Assembly (NCBI GenBank): GCA_027924585.1
Contig: BSBM01000361.1
Coordinates: 66,252,001-66,316,000, forward strand
Direction: 5' to 3'
Length of the DNA stretch: 64,000 nt
Source: Larix kaempferi
Taxonomy: Eukaryota; Streptophyta; Pinopsida; Pinales; Pinaceae
The notes below the pieces were generated by a model. That model was not told where the DNA came from, did no database searches, and saw nothing but the letters and a program-made list of their open reading frames with translations. Of this stretch, positions 11,303-23,558 are shown piece by piece. The translations under genes were made by a program, and so were the position numbers. Position 1 is the stretch's first letter, and every line of letters begins with the position of its first letter.

Positions 11303-12252
11303 TCTCACTTTCATCTTATCAGGTGTTCATACTCATGTTAACATAGAAGGTCACCATTTAATTATTACTAGCGGTTCACTTCTCATCGACTATGGCATAC
11401 CGCTCTGAGAAGTTAACCTGGAGTCATAGCACCTTGTCCCTATTTTCATTATTGGCTGGTGCCTCACACTCAACAAATGACAACACATCATTGGTCTTTG
11501 ACAGAGTGGTTTCCCACTATGTTCAATGACAAGACCTTGGGTTCCATTTTCATCATTGGTTGAATCCCTCACCTCTAACAATGAATTTCATTATTGGTTG
11601 TTTCTAATAGGATCTATTTCATGTGTTGTTCATATTTTGTACATGCAAGAGACATATTCGAAGTTCTGTCCTACAAAAAATTTTCCAAGTCCTTTTCCAC
11701 ATCAAATCAATTATGGATACTTACCTATGTTGGTTGATGGAGGATGCCTCAATGCCTCCCTTCCAATGGATCTCTTCCTATATCTTTGATAATGTGATTT
11801 AGAGTCTAGATAGTACCTTGGGTCTTGTAGTCATCAATGGAAAGTTTCCTCACTATTTGGAAGTGGGAATACACCAATATCTCCTACTAGATATATTCTA
11901 CAAGTGTTCGACCCCAAGACATCTATATTCACACTTAAAAGAATGTACTAGGTACATTAGCACCCATTAACATTAAAAGTGGGTTGCCTCGCATTTGTTA
12001 ACGGTGTATATCAATGACCAATAATCAAACTATGTCCTACATGCTTGACTCCATATCATCTATTTACATGGACAAGACTTGTACCTTTCATAGGTTTGGA
12101 TGGAAGACCTTAGGCCAACAATAACATTCTCACATTTTTGTATTTGCTGAGTTGCATAAGACTATACCATGCATCATATAACATTGGTACTACATGGAGA
12201 ACCAGTTTATCCTCACTACAGTTTTAGTTGTTCTCTTGATATATTCTGAGAC

Positions 12253-12430
12253 GGATCCACTATGTATCAGTTCGTGGCTATGATCTACTATTGACATGGA
12301 TCCACCATGTACATTTTCATGGATATAATCCTGCATTCTATATATACTCCATGGATCCATAGTGTACTCTTATCATGGCGATGATTGTACATCGTTTATA
12401 TGTTATGGATCCACAATGTATTTGATGTGG
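12253..12430. repeat. Degenerate minisatellite around GGATCCAC
   Basis: GGATCC followed by A/T-rich variants of ACTATGTA starts at 12253, 12298, 12353 and 12407, a spacing of 45-55 bp, with partly conserved sequence between (for example GGCTATGAT and GGCGATGAT). Confidence 0.55.
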
Positions 12431-14073
12431 TCACCACGTTCTTTTTCACCTATTCATGCATATGCCTACCTCAGGAAGAAAGTGTTCTTATCCTTGGATT
12501 TTTGTTGCAGGTCATCTTCTAGATCCAATTTTGGTGAATCCTACTTGATCCCACTGATTAATATCCCTTTTGATTTATAATGCATTTCATCCATCTGATT
12601 CTCTTCTGGCCTCATACATTAGGGGGTATCTGTTATAGAATTATTTTACTTAGTGATGCTAAAAAGGCCTCCTACATCCCCCTAATACATCGAATTGTGA
12701 TCGAGATCCTTCAAAAACCTCATTTTTGGCTTGTGTACTTGCTTAGTCAATTAGCAACACATGTATATGTGTGTTACCCTTGAGAAACACATGTACAACC
12801 ATTGAAATTAAAAAAAGTAAAAAGAAAATGAATTTTCTCATGTGGTTTGGATAGTTGGAGTTCGGTCTGGTCTTAGTTACACTAGAACCAACCACCTATA
12901 CCACTCACCTTAAAGTATAAAACAAGCCTCAAATGGAAGGATGGGGACCAATTTTTTACCAAATTAAGGATACTCTGGAGGAATAGAATCTAAGTTTCCC
13001 TAGATTTTTTATAGTAGTCTTCCCCTCTGCTACCCTTATAAGTTGAGCCATATTACCTCTATGAAGTTAGTGGGGATCATCCCTTTGATCCTTTTTATTT
13101 CATGTGCAAGGAACATCGTGGGATATAGTCTATTAGTTTCCCCGTGCAAGGGGAATCCATAACAGAGAAGGAGACACTTCGTTAAAGACTCAGGTATCAC
13201 TTGTTGTTTTAGTTGCCTCTTTCTTAGTATGATATCACTCTTCTTTCTCTCCCCCCAAAAATTCTTGTCTATGTTATAATTTTTTTATGAAGGATGTTTT
13301 CACTTTTGAGTTGATGTAGATTAATGCAAGTCAGTTTGCTTTGTTCAATTAAGAATTCAAGCTATTTCTTTTATCACTATAATCTAATTGTCAAAAGAAT
13401 TTGAGAAAGGTATTTTCTTGTTTCTTTTGAGCAGGTACATGAGAGAGCTAAGTCCAATCAAAAGATAACTATTGGAGCCACACACTTGCAAACTATTCAA
13501 CTATTTGGATCCAAGTAAGTGCACATTATCATGTCTTTGAATGTAATATTGATTGACAAAGTATGGAATTAGAGTGGGACCTCCCCTGGTCCATGATAGC
13601 CCTAATCCTATCTATTTAGGCGATTTTTACCCCTTAACAATCATGCACCACATTGCAACATCCTAACACAATATAGACATAAATACAATCTTCTAAATCA
13701 AATTTCAAGCGAAAGAATATAAGGTAAATTCTTTGTTTTATAGTGGTTTTTAATTAAATTTGATTTATAAATCCTTAGTAAATGAGCTTGGTCTATAAAC
13801 TTATGATATAGTGAAACCATGTTCATTTGGTTGGATCTAAGAGAAATCTGGCATCAAGATGACTAAGAGATGCAATATTAGGCTTTCCATTAACATTGAT
13901 TATGGTGATGAAGTAGAATGTGAATTTATTCCACTATATGCATGTGAACTAATGTTTGTATTTCATACTTGTGAGATAAGGATGTGAATTTCTACATGAA
14001 AGAGAACACATATTACTTGGTTAAAGGTGGTAAGGCCTACCTCATCTAAGAACACAAAAAGAGAGAAGAATAT

Positions 14074-14213
14074 CTTCATTTGTAATACCCTAATTTTGAT
14101 CACTAAATTATTAATACATATGTATATGATAAAATGGATATATACTAGATATATGTGATTTCTAATTTGTACATTGATAAATAATATACATACACTACTG
14201 ATTACAAATGAAG
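14074..14213. repeat. AT-rich segment with 13-bp terminal inverted repeats
   Basis: CTTCATTTGTAAT (14074-14086) and ATTACAAATGAAG (14201-14213) are perfect inverted copies flanking a very AT-rich interior of about 114 bp. It could be a MITE-like relic or a chance hairpin. No clear flanking duplication is seen. Confidence 0.4.
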
Positions 14214-15399
14214 AAGAAAAAATAATGGGGGCTACGTGTCCATGAAAGGAGAAAGAAAGGGGGATTAGGGGGCTAAGTGAGAAAAATATTATTTTATTGC
14301 TACCTAAGTTCTTTAACCTTTTCTTTATGAATATTCTAAGTCCTTTTACCTTGGGTTTAATTTCCAAAGTGAGATATGTGTTCTTCCTATGAAGGCGCAT
14401 GTTATCTCTCTAACGTGCAAATATATTCTATGATTTTTTATATGCAAGGGGTTCTCTTTCATTGTTGTTCAATAATTCCTTAGGTTTTTCCCTAATATTT
14501 TACCATAGTATTGCTGCAATAAAATTATGAGAAATTATTGCCATAAAACAATGAGGAAAATATGACTACTAAGTTATGGGTGATTGTTGAGATAAACAAG
14601 AAATTTATTACAACTGAATTTTCCTTGTTCCCAATAATAGATATTCCTTGGCCAACCTATGTTGGATCACCGGGGAAAAGTGGGATAGCTTGAAGAGTTG
14701 TTTAATAATGAAGGAAAAATAAGGTTTTTTTTTTAATCAACCACAAAGACCATATTGCAATAATAAAAACCCTTAAATCTCTCTAAAAAATCTCTAGATA
14801 TTTTAGTACACATGGATTTCTGGCACCGACGAAATCATTTCAACTTATCCACACAATAATCTTATGGTATAACAAATTTTAATTGGTCTAATATCATTCT
14901 TGGACTCTCAAATAAATATGACATGGAACTATTTACATTGAGCTATCATACGTGAAGGAATTTATGTTGCATGAAAGGGATTTTGAGTAACTCATAAAAA
15001 GATATATTTGGTTTCATCCTTTGCAAATCCTCTATGGGATCTGAACATTTTTTTTTTTAAATTTCATACTATTTTTTCAAATTTAGATCTGTATTTTTGG
15101 GCTGAACTGAACTAGTAGGATTCTAGACATTGTTTTGGGCCTTGCTGCGGGTGTTATGTTATATAAATGTTGATTTCCAAAAACAACATGAAAAAAATAT
15201 GCAGCTTCTTTAGTTATATCAGAAAAGTGTCCTATAGTCGGAGGAGTTTTCTCATCTTCCCCATGTGAAGCATCACCCTAATCATTTTTCAGGCTGCTCA
15301 TATTGTTCGGATTGTTTATCAACATTAGATTTGACCCCATAAATTAATTTCTGAAAAATATCTTCAATATTTAATCTTCAGGTGGAGGATTTTCCTGTT

Positions 15400-15977
15400 A
15401 GGAAAATTTTGAGGTGATTTTTTGAAAGGAAACTTAGAGAAATTTCTATTAGAGGAAGATTCCCCTAAGAATTCTCTTAATATCAGTGACTTCATTAGCC
15501 AACTATTGCAAAGCTTTGTTCAAGCTAGTTAAATCAATTTCAGAATGGTCCTTTTTTGCAGTAGGTGGTCTAAGTAATAATTCAATCTTCTTCTGAGAGG
15601 TGGAGGGTTGTTCACTTTCATTTTGAGGAGTTTCCTTGAGGATAAGTTTATCTTTTTCATGGAGAATCGCTTCATCAAAATCCTCCTTTAAAGTTGTTTT
15701 GCAGGCCTTCTGGACCCACATAGCGGTATCGCGTGGCAAGGCTTTGATATAGTAAGCAACCATTAAAGTTTTAGTAGGAATATACTCTGCTGGGATCTTA
15801 TTTTTAAGAGTCAAGAACCTAATGGTAAAGTCTTTGAATTTTTCTTTGTCATTCATATGCAATTTAGACAATTCAATGACTAATAGTTCAGGAGTTTTGT
15901 CTTCACTGAATTTCTCTAGAAAAGCATTTTCGAACTCCTCCTAGGAAATGATACTCCTTGGAGGTTGGGGAAAATAC
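15400..15977 (-). pseudogene. E5 gag, carboxyl-terminal piece
   Basis: The frame includes SKLHMNDKEKFKDFTIRFLT and YYIKALPRDTAMWVQKACKT, the second half of a retrotransposon Gag (PF03732-like) domain. It continues toward a basic tail, ending near LNKALQQLANEV. Upstream, the text SWEEFENAFLEKFSEDKTPE is split by a frameshift. The copia element interrupts the domain at 15977, and the preceding part is at 45752-45865. There is no zinc knuckle before the frame decays. Confidence 0.75.
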
Positions 15978-17608
15978 TGAGAAACACACACAACAATAAG
16001 AGGGGGGGGCAATTGGTGTTGTAAGCACTAATCTAATTTCAATTTCAAAACAATGAATTGATCTAGTAACCTTTACTCAGAAAATACAACCATAAAAAAT
16101 TAACACCAATAATGAATTGTTCAAATTCATATAGATATGAAATTTATATTGAAAATCTGTGCTGCAACACAGAATAAAAACCAGCTACAACTGGTCATTA
16201 AGAGGCTTCAACCTCAGTCATCAATTCATCTTCAGCTCCAACTGAGATGATGAAATCAGGCTGCAACCTGAACATATGCAAAGAATTTTCCCCTACTCCA
16301 CCCTTCCTCCCAATTAGAGATTGATCTCAATCAATCCAATTTCCACCGAGATTTGCAAAGACAAAGATTAAACTTTTCTGATCTGTTGTGACTTCACAAG
16401 CTGCTCCACAAGTTCACTCTTCTTCTGTTCCTCGACCTCCTTATCTTCCCATCTTCCCGCTCCTCGGTCCACCTCCTTCAGTACCCCGAAAATTCCTTCC
16501 TTATCCTCACATAATCCACACAACTCCTTAATCCAAAACAACGAATTGCTCTCCTTTTAAACATGACTTATCCATCATATTAGGAGGCTGACATGTCATC
16601 AATATTTCATTTTATCAAATGAAATATATTTAATTCCATATTTTTCTGATCAAGCAAACTTGTCAAACTTTAAATCTCATTATATCAAATTATATATATA
16701 TAGTTTATATTTATATGCGTTTTATTTTTGTTACATCAACAAGGTGGGTAATATTCTCCATCTCCTTCCCGCAAGGGTCAATTTAACAAGCCCTTATGAC
16801 TCCCGAGGATATTCCCGCAATGGGACTTACTTTATACCCACAAATGGCCTCAGCAAATGCCCGCAGCGAGGGTTTCATCCCTCAAGTAGGGTTCCCACGT
16901 GGGCATCTTCAGATGCCCGCAAAGGGGTTATTAATATGCCCGCATGGGCAATCAAATAATGCACGCAATCTCCACTTAAGTATCTTTAAAAGATGCCCGC
17001 AGGCCTCTTCTTCACATGCCTGCATATGCTTCAATGTGCCTGCACGAGGCTTGTCCAAGATGCCCGCAATCTCCTTGTCCATGTCATCTTTGACCACTTT
17101 GCCTTGTCTTGCCATGTCCACTTTTCCTTCTCTTGTCCTTGTCATCTTGCTTGTTTGTCCAAATCATTATACTTGTCATTAAGCCATGCCATCTTTTGCA
17201 TGTGTGTTCTCCTTGTCATGTCCTTGATTTCATTCATTGTCCTTGTCCATGATCCATATCATCTTTCCCATTGTCTTCTATGCCAAGTCATGTTTCATGC
17301 TTCTTTGTCTATGTCACTTGCCATGTCCTCCTTGTCTTTGTCCATATTGTCCATTGTCATCATGAATTCTTGCTTACTTGTCCACAAGCTACTTTTCATT
17401 ATATCATGTGCATCATCCACATCATCTTCATTTAGAGTATTAGGACCATCTCCAAATGACCACAAAATGGGTCATTTGGTCCTTCTTGCCAATGTCAAGT
17501 CCTTCATATCAATGCCCTTGTCATGTCATGTTTCTTTGTCCATATCATCAATATTTTGACTTCCTTTGTCATTAATGGTGTGTCATCAATAAAAAACAGT
17601 GCTCAACA
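15978..17608 (-). repeat. Copia 3' LTR
   Basis: Runs from TGAGAAACACAC to GTGCTCAACA on the + strand, 1631 bp, matching 44140-45751. It contains seven copies of ATGCCCGCA or close variants between about 16857 and 17070, then a long CTTGTC-rich stretch (17060-17560). The large open frames here, such as 16993-17559, are products of that low-complexity sequence. Confidence 0.92.
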
Positions 17609-17840
17609 AACTCCCCCTTTGTCATTGATGGCAACTTCAACTACTCTCTCCCTTTGACATTAATGAGAAAGGACCACTCAATCTAGTCATCAAAGGTTTC
17701 ATACTGCCCAAAAATACATCAACTATCTGCACCACCTTGTCATCTTACTTGCTGAGATGGATGCTCCCCCTATCTGATATACTATTGTGGCTGGCTACTC
17801 CCCCTATCTGATATACTGTTGTGGCTGGCTACTCCCCCTA
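17609..17840 (-). promoter_or_regulatory. Copia polypurine tract and three upstream PPT-like copies
   Basis: On the minus strand AAAGGGGGAGTT directly precedes the 3' LTR (17609-17622). Three further GGGGGAG blocks lie at 17765, 17799 and 17833 in a 34-bp tandem repeat. Polypurine tracts prime plus-strand DNA synthesis; multiple copies are a reported Sirevirus trait. Confidence 0.8.
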
Positions 17841-18190
17841 AACTCTGACTTCCTCATCACAAAATGATCTCAAGATGGGTTCCATTCTCATAAGACACCC
17901 TCATGCATTATTTGAAATTAATCTTGAAGGGAGATAACCCCCAACCTTTTCCAAAGATACACAAATGTATCCTTGGGCAAGGGTTTGGCGAAAATGTTAG
18001 CGACCTGTTCCTTTGTGCTCACATACTTGAGTGTGACCTACTGCTCATTGACTTGTTCTCGTAGAAAGTGATATTTAATAGGGATATGTTTGGACTTGGA
18101 ATGCATCACTAGATTCTTTGACAAGCTAATTGCACTTGTATTGTCACAGTTGATTGTGACTAGTTTATCAAAATGAATCTTCATGTCTGC

Positions 18191-19973
18191 CAAAGTCTAT
18201 TTCATTCAAATTATTTGAGTGCAGCATTCAGCAGCTGCAATGTACTCAACTTCTGTAGTGGATAATGAAATTGAAGATTGTTTCCTACTCATCCAAGAGA
18301 CAAGACAATCTCCTAAAAAGAAAGCATTTCCACTCATACTCTTTCTATCATCCAAACTACCTTCCCAGTTGACATCAGAGAATGATGTGAATTCAATATG
18401 TGAATTTTTGGGATACCATAACCCAAATTCAATTGTACCTTTGAGATATCTGAAAATTTGCTTAACTGCTACTACATGTGATTCTTTCGGACTGGCTTGG
18501 TATCTTGCCACCATCCCAACAGCTTGCATGATATCTAGTCTTGATGCAATAAGATAGAGTAAACTGCCTATCATTGACCTGTAGAATGTGGCATCAACTA
18601 AGGAAGACTCATCATCCTTGCTGATTTTGCAACCTGCTACCATAGCTTTGCCTACATGAGAGCATTCAGCCATCCCAAACTTTCTTAGCATTTCCTTTAG
18701 GTATTTGGTCTGAGATATAAAAATATAGTCTGGATTTTGAGTAATCTGTAATCCAAGAAAAAAAGATAGTTCTCATATCATAGACATCTCAAATTCTCTA
18801 GCGATATTGGCTGCAAATTTTTTACTTAGCCTATCCAAATTGCTTCCAAAAATAAGATCATCAACATAGACAATAGTAATTAACAGATGATCTTCTTTGA
18901 TTTTGTAGTAAATATTGTTGTTTGTACTTCCTCTTTTAAATCCTTTTTGAAGAAGGTATGTGTCCAATCTTTCATACCAGGCTCTAGGTTCCTGTTTAAG
19001 ACCGTAGAGTGCCTTTTTTAATTTTTAGACACGATCTTCTTTACCAAGTTCCTCAAAACCCCCAGGTTTTTCAATGTATACTTCTTCCTTTAAGGCGCCA
19101 TTAAAAAAGGATGACTTTACATCCATTTGATAGACCTTAAAATTTTTATAATAGGAGTATGCTAGAAACATCCAGATCAACTCCATTCGAGCCACAGGTG
19201 CAAAATTTTCATCAAAATCAATTCCTTCCATCTGGGAATATCCTTTGCAAACCAAGCTTGCTTTATTTCTAATGACATTTCCATGTTCATCCAGCTTATT
19301 CCTGTACACCCATTTATTCTAATTTATGTTTTTTTTCTTTGGTCGTGGAACTAACACCCAGGTTCCACTTCTTTTGATTTGACTTAATTCTTCTCTCATG
19401 GCATTATTCCAATGTTCATCTTTGAGAGATTCATTGATATTTCCATGTTCATTAGTTGAAAGTAATGCCAGATTCTATTGCTGTGGTGTATGTCTCAGCC
19501 ACATCCCTTCTTCAATATTTCCAATAATAAGGTTTTCTGGATGATCTCTCTTTATAGATCTGAGTGAAGGTTGAATGCCTTTCAAGGAGGGTTGTTTGTC
19601 CTAAGGTTGTTCCTGTTGATCAATATTTTCCTTTGTCATTTTGTTTGATATTTATTCTTCATTAGAAGAGTCACCATCAGTGTCCTTGGGTTCAGATTCT
19701 GGAAGTTTTTGTGCTAGATCTTCATCAACAAATACATCTATACTTTCAACCATTCATTTCAATCTCTTATTGTAGCATTTGTAGGATTTCTTTTCAGTTG
19801 AGTAGCCCAAAAATATACCTTCATAAGTCCTGGAATTGAATTTTCCAAGGCTGTCATCAATCAGTTTTATGTAACATTTGCTCCCAAAATTTTTAAAATA
19901 ATTCACCGTATATTTTCTTCCTGTACATAACTCATAAGGTGTTTTGTCACCGTTGACTCTCAGTTGTGCTATG
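18191..19973 (-). pseudogene. Copia RT-RNase H and integrase tail
   Basis: Blocks in order: integrase tail with NKRLK and the acidic linker (19973-19330), RT with [21 protein letters not shown] and [14 protein letters not shown] (19309-19025), the catalytic IVYVDDLIFGS (18870-18840), and copia RNase H with SLLYLIASRLDIMQAVG, FSDVNWEGS and STTEVEYIAAAECC (18691-18206). Stops separate these pieces, but few frameshifts are needed. Copia order (integrase before RT) is clear. The gene ends about 18191, with 0.6 kb of noncoding sequence before the LTR. Confidence 0.88.
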
Positions 19974-21150
19974 TTAATGATGTATTGTTGTGCTCACTAC
20001 TTCTCGCCCAAAATTTTCTGACAAATTTGCTTCTAGCAACATTGTTCTTGCTTCTTCTTGAACAGTTCGGTTCTTTCGTTCTACTACCCCGTTTTGTTGA
20101 GGATTTCGAGCTGCACAGTATTGTCTTTTGATTCCATTTACATCATAGAAATTTTTGAAATCACTTGAGGTGAATTCACCTCCATTGTCCGAATGTAAGC
20201 ATTTAATTTTTTGTCCACATTCATTTTCTGTTTTGGCTTTGAAAAGCTTTAATTTTTCAAAAGCTTCAGATTTATTTCTTAAGAAAGTGACCCATGTCAT
20301 ATGGGAAAAATCATCAATGAAAAGCAGGAAGTACATCTCACCTTGAAGATTTTGGACTCTCATTGGTCCACAAAAGTATGTGTGGACTAACTCCAAAGGA
20401 CGTGATGTTGATTGATAAGCTTTTGCCTTGAAGTTTGTTCTTGTCTTCTTCCCATGTTGGCATGACCCACATAACTTGTTTGTAGGTTTCGTAATTTTTG
20501 GCATCCCTCTGACTGCATCTAATTGACTAATTTTCACAATATTATCAAAATTGAGATGTACTAATCTCTTGTGCCACAACCAGTTGTTGTCTTGTTGACT
20601 GACAAGGCACCTTTCTCCTTCTATTTCTTCTAATACATAAACAATTCCTGTTGATCTGATTCCTCTTCCTATAATTTGTTTACACCCATTTCTTCTTATT
20701 TCACAGTGGTGGGAAAAAAAGGTAACATTGTAATTAGCATCACATAATTGTCCAACACTTAATAGATCATGTTTTAGTCCCTCAACATAAAGAACATTTT
20801 GTGGCTTTGCATTTTCTGTGAAGGCCATAGTCCCCTTTCCCAATATTTTTGCAGTTCCATTATCTCCAAATGCTACATCACCACTTCTCTCCCTTTTTAA
20901 TGTAAGGAACTTGCCTTTGTGTCCAGTCATGTGCTTAGTGCAGCTGCTATCAATATACCATTTATTTTCATTTTTCTGAGCATAGAGAGCTATCCCACAA
21001 ATGTCATTTGTAGTCCTTTCTTCATTAACAGTTTCAAGCCTGCAATTGTCAGATGTGTGACCAAAATTTTTGCACTTGGTGCATTATAACTCTTCAGACA
21101 GTACGGAGAAGGAGTTTTTATTTTGAGAGTAAGTCTTCTTGGAATGATGT
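19974..21150 (-). pseudogene. Copia second zinc knuckle, protease and integrase
   Basis: It begins at the E3 insertion and holds a complete zinc knuckle CTKCKNFGHTSDNC near 21075, the protease site WYIDSSCTKHMTGHKGKF (usual DSG changed to DSS), the GAG-pre-integrase LWHKRLVHLN, the zinc residues CGSCQHGKKT, and the integrase core. The first catalytic Asp is lost (HTYFCGP where HTDLCGP is usual), while HSDNGGEF and PQQNGVVERKNRT are kept. The upstream part of the same frame is at 42463, across E3. A stop lies before the zinc knuckle. The enzyme is dead. Confidence 0.88.
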
Positions 21151-21902
21151 TGTTGCGGAGAAAACTTCCTATGGCTTGGGGAAGAACACAACAGACAACT
21201 GACTACCAGAAAATTACTCAATTCCCAATGCAATGCTATATAAATGACAATGCTAAGATAACACAGAATATATCCAACCTCAAACCGGACGTTCGATGTA
21301 GATCCCCGTTGAAGGTTTCAATCTATGCACTTGAACCTGTAAATTAGTCTTGACAGCCAATACACAACAAGCACATATAATATATGAAAGACATTAACAT
21401 CATCAATAGCAATGGTCCATGATATCATAAGTAAATGCAACCCAATTTAATATAAACAACATTCACAACATTAATGGATGAGAATATGAGTATTTCTATT
21501 AATGAATAACAAGAAGTAGAATGTGATACGACCTCTTGCCGGCAACCAATCTGAACCAAGAACTAGGTCTCTCCACTTGTGCCTCCACCACTTCAATCCT
21601 CCATGTAATGGAAAACTCAAACTAGGATAGGAGTTTGGTAGGTGAACATAAGGAGTTCACAACAACAAGTATCAATGAGTGTAGACTCAAGTCACGGCAA
21701 AAATCCACTAGAGTTATCTTGATCTCTCTTTCTCCTCCCTTCCATATGCCATAAGTGCTCAATATATCGCCTTCCAAAGGTAAGTGAAAGGACACATCGA
21801 GGCGTTTTGGGGCAAATGGAGGGCCAAAGGTCACCCTAAGACCACTTTTTGGGAGTAAAAAGTAATTTACTTGTGACTTTTACCATTTTACTTGTCACTC
21901 GC
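21151..21902 (-). repeat. E3 3' LTR, left arm
   Basis: From TGTTGCGGAGAAAA to the E1 insertion at 21902. It continues at 28054 after one copy of the E1 target duplication. It matches 41536-42287. Confidence 0.93.
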
Positions 21903-22268
21903 TGTGAAGCACCTGCAACAATTAATTAATAAGAATATGCGAAATGACAGAACTCAGAATCACTTTTATATTGATCACAGGCCACTTCAAGGGGGAAACC
22001 TCCTATGATCAAGCTCAATACAAATAACTTCACGGTGCCTTCATAGGTCTCAACACACACTTATATACTAAGTCTAGGCGCCAATACTATGGGTCAAAAC
22101 CATGGGCCACTACAAACTATGGATCAACAATACTACGGGCAACTTACAAAGCATATGCGCCAACAACAATAACACAAACTATTGATCAACAAATACTACG
22201 GGACGACTTACAAATCATATGCATCCAACAACAATATACTAACAAAGTAAAGACATGGGTTTCTAACA
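21903..22268 (-). repeat. E1 3' LTR
   Basis: 366 bp, TGTGAAGCACC to GTTTCTAACA on the + strand. It differs from 27674-28048 by few substitutions and a 9-bp indel near the GAAATGACAG repeat. Confidence 0.95.
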
Positions 22269-22297
22269 TCCCCTCGCCCTTAAAAAAAGCTTTGTCC

Positions 22298-22952
22298 TCA
22301 AAGCTTTAGATGTGGAAATTGTTGTTGAATCTGAAGGAGTGGTTCCCATGTAGCATCCTCTGGTTGCATGCCGTGCCACTGAATTAAGACCTCTGTGATA
22401 GAGCGAGAGCGAAGCTGACGAGTGCGCCAATTGAGGATGGCCTCCGGCTCCAAAAGGATAGATCCTTCATTATCCAGTTCGGGTAAAATTGTTTGTCCAC
22501 TGATGTTGGTGCCAAGAACTTTCTTTAGACAAGAGACATGAAAGACTGGATGAATGTGGGAAGAAGGAGGAAGTTCCAATTTATAAGCAACAGACCCAAT
22601 CTTCTGAAGAATTCGATATGGCCCATAGAACTTTGGAGCAAGCTTATGACACCCTTTGAGTTTCAGGGAGGATTGCTTGTACGGCTGGAGACGAAGAAAA
22701 ACCATATCGCCTACTTGAAAAGTGCACTCAGAACGGTGTTGATCAGCTTTATTGCTTCATGCGATTTCTTGCCATGTGAAGATTGTCCCGCAAAATGCGA
22801 AGAATCTGATCGCGGTTTCAAAGGACCGTGTCAACTTCCTGAACTGGTGAACTATTGGGGGTGTATGGAAGAAGAACTGGAGGTTCCTGACCATAGACTA
22901 CTTCATATGGGGTCATTTTAGAGGCAGTGTGGTAAAAGGTATTGTACCACCA
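22298..22952 (-). pseudogene. E1 integrase carboxyl end with chromodomain
   Basis: The frame 22705-22298 contains the GPY/F-type block KFYGPYRILQKIGSVAYKLE, then HIHPVFHVSCLKK, and the chromodomain NWRTRQLRSRSITEVLIQW and QPEDATWEPL near the end. Chromodomains in chromoviruses guide integration to marked chromatin. A shift between 22700 and 22800 separates this from the integrase core, so the protein would not be continuous. Confidence 0.88.
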
Positions 22953-23558
22953 TTAAGCGAGAGGGAGCCACTTTTCCCACTGATGTTGTTGTTCATAGGT
23001 GAAGCAACGAAGATAAGCTTCCAAGCATTTATTGATAATTTCAGTCTGACCATCTGTTTGTGGGTGATACCCTGAACTCATCTTTAGTTTGGTGCCAATG
23101 TGGTGAAATAGTTCTGTCCAAAAATGACTGGTGAAAGTCATATTACGATCCGAGACAATGGAAGAAGGGATGCCATGAAGACGAAAGATCTGGTCCAGGA
23201 AAATTTGAGCGACTGAGGAGGCTGTATAGGTATGGTTGAGAGCACAAAAATGACTATATTTGGAGAGGCGATCAACCACAACGAGAATCACTGTCTTCCT
23301 GCCAGATTTAGGGATCCCTTCAATGAAATCCATAGAAATATTTGTCCAAATCCGTGTAGGTATGGGCAAGGGTTCGAGCAATCCTAGAAGGAGTGTTGTT
23401 TCACCCTTATTGCACTGGCAGGTATCACATTCAGCCACCATCTGTTGAATTGTCCTTTTCATGCCCTGCCAAAAGAAGTTACGCGGTGCCCGTTCATAAG
23501 TTTTGAGGAACCCAAAGTGCCCTACCGATGGAGAAGCATGGAGTTCATAGAAGACATC
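22953..23558 (-). pseudogene. E1 integrase core
   Basis: The 169-codon frame 23462-22953 holds the zinc-binding CDTCQCNKG and the catalytic triad in SMDFIEG, VSDRNMTF and TDGQTEIINKC, so D, D and E are present. A stop lies just upstream (after the STNLQ block near 23559) and another at the end. The core itself is open and well preserved. Confidence 0.88.

Larger units (their letters stand above)
11303..15400. other. About 4 kb with no recognisable gene
   Basis: AT-rich, with short frames only, the longest being 145 codons at 14400-13963 with no family resemblance and biased composition. It should contain the junction between the Tat-derived sequence on the left and the downstream remains of E5 on the right. 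Neither E5 pol nor an E5 3' LTR could be recognised. A small minisatellite and one inverted repeat are listed separately. Confidence 0.5.

Noticed and set aside
12253-12430. Spaced repeats considered as a CRISPR array
   Set aside because: Repeats are imperfect and short, spacing varies, and the context is a plant genome.
13963-14400. 145-codon open frame
   Set aside because: AT-rich, hydrophobic, no recognised family, overlaps the inverted repeat at 14074-14213; likely chance.
16993-17559. 188-codon open frame (and its copy at 45136-45735)
   Set aside because: Falls in the CTTGTC-rich part of the copia LTRs; Cys/Leu/Ser-rich product of low-complexity DNA.
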